From Porticoccaceae bacterium (GTDB lineage: Bacteria; Pseudomonadota; Gammaproteobacteria; Pseudomonadales; Porticoccaceae), in assembly GCA_003448675.1 (NCBI GenBank), contig DLXZ01000098.1:3657-12092 (forward strand): a stretch of DNA of 8,436 bases, given 5' to 3'. Within the stretch, counting starts at the first letter, position 1; the number at the start of each line of letters is the position of its first letter. A model generated the notes under the pieces. That model had not been told where the DNA came from. It ran no database searches and saw only the letters and a list, made by a program, of their open reading frames with translations. A program made the position numbers and the translations under genes. This document shows positions 5,692-8,436 of the stretch, piece after piece.

Positions 5692-7242
5692 TTAGTTTTG
5701 ATGAGTGCCCAGAGCCTGGATAATGACTTTCCGAGTATCGCTCGGACTAATTACCGCATCAAACTCCAGGTAGCTGGCTGCCGATGTGGCCTTGCCGCGC
5801 TCGTACATGGCTTGCAGCAGTGTATTAAATAGCCGGTCTTTTTCTTCAGGCGTTTCCGCTGCTTCCAGTTCCTTTTTGAAACCCAGGTGGACGGCGCCCT
5901 CAAGTCCCATGGCGCCGAACTCGCCACTGGGCCAGGCCGCACTGTACACCGGACGACTAAAGCTGCCGCCGGTCATGGCGATGGCCCCCAGGCCATAACC
6001 CTTACGCAGAAAAATTGCCACCATGGGGGATGTAAGCCGCGCACCCGCGACCATAAGGTCTGACATCTTGCGCACCGCACCTTCCGTTTCGCTGTCCGGC
6101 CCGACCATGTAACCCGGCGTGTCGACAAGACATAGAACCGGCAGGCTAAAATTGTTACAGAGGTCGAGAAAACGGGCGGCGCTGACGGAGGCTTCGGCAT
6201 CGATGGCGCCGCCCAGATGCAGGCAGTCATTGCAGACCAGCCCAAAGGCTTTACCTTCAATGCGCAGGAACCCGGTAATAATGCCCTTGCCATAATCCGG
6301 TCGAATTTCGACAAAGGAGTCGGTGTCAGCCAGGGTTTCAATAATGCGTCTGACCTTGTAGGTATAGCGCCTGTCCGCTGGCATCAATTCCCAGAGTTTG
6401 CTTTGATCAGTGCAACTCCAGTGCTCAAGGTCGCCCTGGAAGTAAGACAGGACTTGCCGAGCCAGGCGCGTGGCTTCGGCTTCGTCCTCGGCGATAATGT
6501 CGACCACACCGTTTTTAGTTTGAACTTCTATCGGACCGATATCCGTGGGTTTAACCACGCCCATACCGCCACCTTCGATCATGGCCGGGCCAGCCATGCC
6601 GATCCAGGAGGATTTCGTCGCGATGGCGACATCGGCGCAACCGAACAGGGCGGCATTGCCGGCAAAGCAGTAACCGTTGTTGACCGCGATGGTGGGCACG
6701 CGGCCCACCAGGCCCGCCCAGGCGGCAAAGGAGTTCAGGTTCAGGCTCAGTTCGTAATCGGTATCACCAGGGCGACCGCCACCGCCTTCGGTGTACATCA
6801 CTACGGGTAGATGCAGTTTCTCGGCGAGCTCAATAGCACGATCCAGTTTCTTATGGTGGAAGACACCCTGGGTGCCAGCAAGCACGGTGTAATCATTGAT
6901 GATGACCATGGCGCGGCTGGCATCGGGGCCAAAAAGGTTAGCATTAATGGTTGCCTGACCGGTAAGAATGCCGTCGGCGGCGGTATTGATCTTCAGATCA
7001 TCAAAGTCACGGCGCCGACGCTGGGCGGCAACCGCCAGCTGACCGTATTCGAGAAAGGAATCAGGGTCGCAGAGGTCCGCCAGGTTTTCGCGGGCGCTGC
7101 GATAGCCCCGGGCATGATGCTTGGCAACGGGCTCGGGGCGGCCCTCGTCTAAGGTGCAATGAATGAGTTTCTGAAACTCTCCCATCACTGCGTCTTTGTC
7201 TGCGTTAATGCTGGGTTGAGGTTGAGTTTTTATTTTACTCAC
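5692..7242 (-). CDS. Acyl-CoA carboxylase carboxyltransferase (beta) subunit
   Basis: This 516-residue protein has both halves of the biotin-dependent carboxyltransferase fold, which passes CO2 from carboxybiotin to an acyl-CoA. The N-half has a family-type glycine-rich loop EGGGGRPGDTD (152-162), preceded by NDYTVLAGTQG (116-126). NNGYCFAGNAAL (188-199) and GMAGPAMIEGGG (215-226) follow. The C-half has LHLGGAIDAE (341-350), VDTPGYMVGP (373-382), RKGYGLGAIAMTGGS (413-427), WPSGEFGAMGLEGAV (437-451) and a closing ISPSDTRKVI (498-507). Length is normal for propionyl-CoA carboxylase-type beta subunits, but the GGGGRPGDTD signature reminds me of carboxyltransferase domains fused behind a biotin carboxylase. 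No biotin carboxylase or biotin carrier is in the window, so its partner must lie elsewhere. The start taken is GTG at 7242; ATG at 7185 is an alternative and neither has a strong ribosome site. The substrate is not determined. Confidence 0.88.
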   Translation of the reverse strand: MSKIKTQPQPSINADKDAVMGEFQKLIHCTLDEGRPEPVAKHHARGYRSARENLADLCDPDSFLEYGQLAVAAQRRRRDFDDLKINTAADGILTGQATINANLFGPDASRAMVIINDYTVLAGTQGVFHHKKLDRAIELAEKLHLPVVMYTEGGGGRPGDTDYELSLNLNSFAAWAGLVGRVPTIAVNNGYCFAGNAALFGCADVAIATKSSWIGMAGPAMIEGGGMGVVKPTDIGPIEVQTKNGVVDIIAEDEAEATRLARQVLSYFQGDLEHWSCTDQSKLWELMPADRRYTYKVRRIIETLADTDSFVEIRPDYGKGIITGFLRIEGKAFGLVCNDCLHLGGAIDAEASVSAARFLDLCNNFSLPVLCLVDTPGYMVGPDSETEGAVRKMSDLMVAGARLTSPMVAIFLRKGYGLGAIAMTGGSFSRPVYSAAWPSGEFGAMGLEGAVHLGFKKELEAAETPEEKDRLFNTLLQAMYERGKATSAASYLEFDAVISPSDTRKVIIQALGTHQN

Positions 7243-7375
7243 GTGTTCGTATCTGCCTCATACTTTGGATGCAGGGTAATACCTACGTTACCGGATCATA
7301 ATAGCCTAAAATTCACTTCCCCCGGCCGTGGGCTCTGGCTTTCCAGGTTTTTGCAGGGTATCCCGAAATTGGAGC

Positions 7376-7388
7376 GTACACGTTGTAC
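7376..7388. repeat. Short perfect inverted repeat
   Basis: GTACA (7376-7380), a three-base spacer and TGTAC (7384-7388) form a palindrome in the gap upstream of the carboxyltransferase gene and just past the stop of the decayed outer-membrane gene. It could be a regulator site. At this length chance is equally likely. Confidence 0.2.
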
Positions 7389-7389
7389 C

Positions 7390-8080
7390 TCAAAAGTTGG
7401 TTGAGAGTCCGATGCTAGGCCATGATTCATCGTCTTGTTTATCGTTATCGACATCCTTTTGAGCCCAGCAGTGAGCGATCGAATCAACGCGTTGTGTACT
7501 TGTAGACTGCGACAAGCTGAAATCGATACCGGCCTGAACAGGATTTTTGCCATCATGGCGCGCACTGGCATTGCCGATATCAAGCCCCTGCAGAATATAA
7601 GGTTCGAGCGTCAACTTGTCATTGCACACATTGAATTCCGACCTGAGCGAAAACTCGACAAAAGCGCCGTTCACTTCGGTGGAATAGACATAGTTGAGAG
7701 CCGACGTGAGGGGAAATACGTTATTCGGGGCCCGGCCTAAGCCAAATTCCTTGTCTTTTTCGAAAAAACCAGGCGGGGATATCCCACGTAAGCGCCAATA
7801 ACATCCATCGACAACGCATCTTCCAATGATATGTTTAATCACGGCAGGTTATCCTGATGCAGGCCCCGTACCAGATAGTAACGGAAAAACTCTCCCGATC
7901 CACGCTGCCCTCAATGAATGCCAGGTCATCATTACCAATGATTATCTCGGCGCTCGGAAGTAAATTTGTTTTCCCCGAGGCTGGTCAGGGGATAAGTGGG
8001 ACCGTCATGCTCCTCGACCTGAGCTTGAATAGTAAAAAACAGGCGTTAAAAATTAACATAAATAAAAGCCTATGCCGCAT
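7390..8080 (-). pseudogene. Decayed outer-membrane beta-barrel protein gene
   Basis: Read on the minus strand, pieces in several frames look like one former exported beta-barrel protein. An ATG at 8080 starts MRHRLLFMLIFNACF, a signal-peptide-like stretch. It then breaks at a six-T run near 8036 (the literal frame stops at 7985); in the next frame it continues as TIQAQVEEHDGPTYPLTSLG. Another frame gives EIIIGNDDLAFIEGSVDRES and SVTIWYGA. The third frame, open from 7842 to 7390, ends with LNYVYSTEVNGAFVEFSLRS, LTLEPYILQGLDIG, AHCWAQKDVDN and a final GIGLSTNF. The terminal Phe and the alternating, acidic-turn pattern are typical of small outer-membrane barrels such as TorF-like putative porins. 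The family is suggested from memory only. The 7842-7390 reading frame could still be expressed as a 150-residue fragment, but its first 30 or so residues do not look like a signal peptide. Confidence 0.5.
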
Positions 8081-8122
8081 GTATAAGTCTCTCGCAATTT
8101 TAGAGCGCTTCATTGGAGTCAA

Positions 8123-8436
8123 TCAGGAGAAATTCGAGGTGAGAAAGTCCCGCCATTGTTGCCAGCGGGAAGGGGTATATTTGAACTTTTCATGATCGAA
8201 AGCAGTGGCATAAAAGGTTTTACCGTTTAAGGAAGCGGCTAAGGCTCCGATGAACCGCATCTGTTCGGTGTACATGGGTTTGTGGTCCTCGGCGACTTTC
8301 TTGGCCGCATCCTGTGACCAAAGCCCAGCATCGCGCATTGACTGAATAACGGTTTCGATTTCGGCATCTGAAATATTTTCATCGGTGCAGAGATAGAGGC
8401 TGGCGTTGGTCATATCGCCACCGTCAAAGTGCATGT
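8123..8436 (-). CDS. Unrecognised protein, C-terminal part (cut by window edge)
   Basis: About 103 codons of an open frame run off the right edge. The ATG at 8434 is the first complete codon visible and may well be internal. I do not recognise the family. The visible part is soluble and mixed in charge, with no signal peptide or membrane segment. It has LYLCTDENISDAEIETVIQS (positions 13-32 of the visible part), a predicted helical stretch, then KTFYATAFDHEKFKYTPSRW and an aromatic end WRDFLTSNF. Base composition and amino-acid use look like an ordinary coding gene, not decay. It is followed on the same strand, 42 bases later, by the decayed outer-membrane gene. Confidence 0.6.
   Translation of the reverse strand, partial: MHFDGGDMTNASLYLCTDENISDAEIETVIQSMRDAGLWSQDAAKKVAEDHKPMYTEQMRFIGALAASLNGKTFYATAFDHEKFKYTPSRWQQWRDFLTSNFS

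Noticed and set aside
6217..7152. Long plus-strand open frames of 197 and 113 codons opposite the carboxyltransferase.
   Set aside because: They lie fully antisense to a well-conserved enzyme and show no family features; codon bias of the real gene explains the lack of stops.
7234..7260. A tiny frame, Met-Arg-Gln-Ile-Arg-Thr-Arg-Glu-stop, overlapping the GTG start of the carboxyltransferase, which might be a leader peptide.
   Set aside because: Eight codons without a ribosome site or an attenuation-type hairpin are too little to support a regulatory leader.
7857..8195. Plus-strand open frame of 112 codons across the decayed region.
   Set aside because: The translation has no recognisable motif, while the opposite strand shows ordered signal-peptide and barrel-like segments. 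I take it as a shadow.

Overview
The window looks like chromosome of a free-living gammaproteobacterium of moderate GC content. This rests on the families present: a PepSY-type membrane protein behind a probable outer-membrane receptor, an SLT lytic transglycosylase, a TSUP permease, an acyl-CoA carboxyltransferase and a CaiB/BaiF CoA-transferase remnant. A marine, Cellvibrionales-like source would fit but is only a guess. I see no rRNA, tRNA, CRISPR array, integrase, transposase or phage gene.

Layout. Positions 1-14 seem to be the last codons of an upstream gene ending Val-Gln-Phe-stop, followed directly by a PepSY-associated membrane protein (18-791, +). Positions 861-1823 (+) hold a heavily damaged CaiB/BaiF CoA-transferase pseudogene. 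Two minus-strand genes follow: a PAPS-dependent sulfotransferase (1929-2858) and, upstream of it, a small four-helix membrane protein resembling DUF6524 (2921-3376). Divergent from these is a TauE/SafE-type permease (3490-4200, +). A perfect 12-bp stem-loop (4267-4301) separates it from a convergent small exported protein (4313-4630, -). The minus strand then carries a lytic transglycosylase (4900-5571) and a stand-alone biotin-dependent carboxyltransferase (5692-7242). Positions 7390-8080 (-) look like a second decayed gene, a former outer-membrane beta-barrel protein. The right edge cuts the 3' part of an unrecognised gene (8123-8436, -).

How the genes relate. Most appear to be independent housekeeping or accessory units, not one pathway. 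The possible links are (i) the sulfotransferase lying close to a family of sulfur-compound and organic-anion exporters, and (ii) the CoA-transferase remnant and the carboxyltransferase both being acyl-CoA enzymes. The clearest unusual signal is gene decay: two separate multi-lesion pseudogenes in about 8 kb. I did not find convincing evidence of an undescribed multi-gene system.
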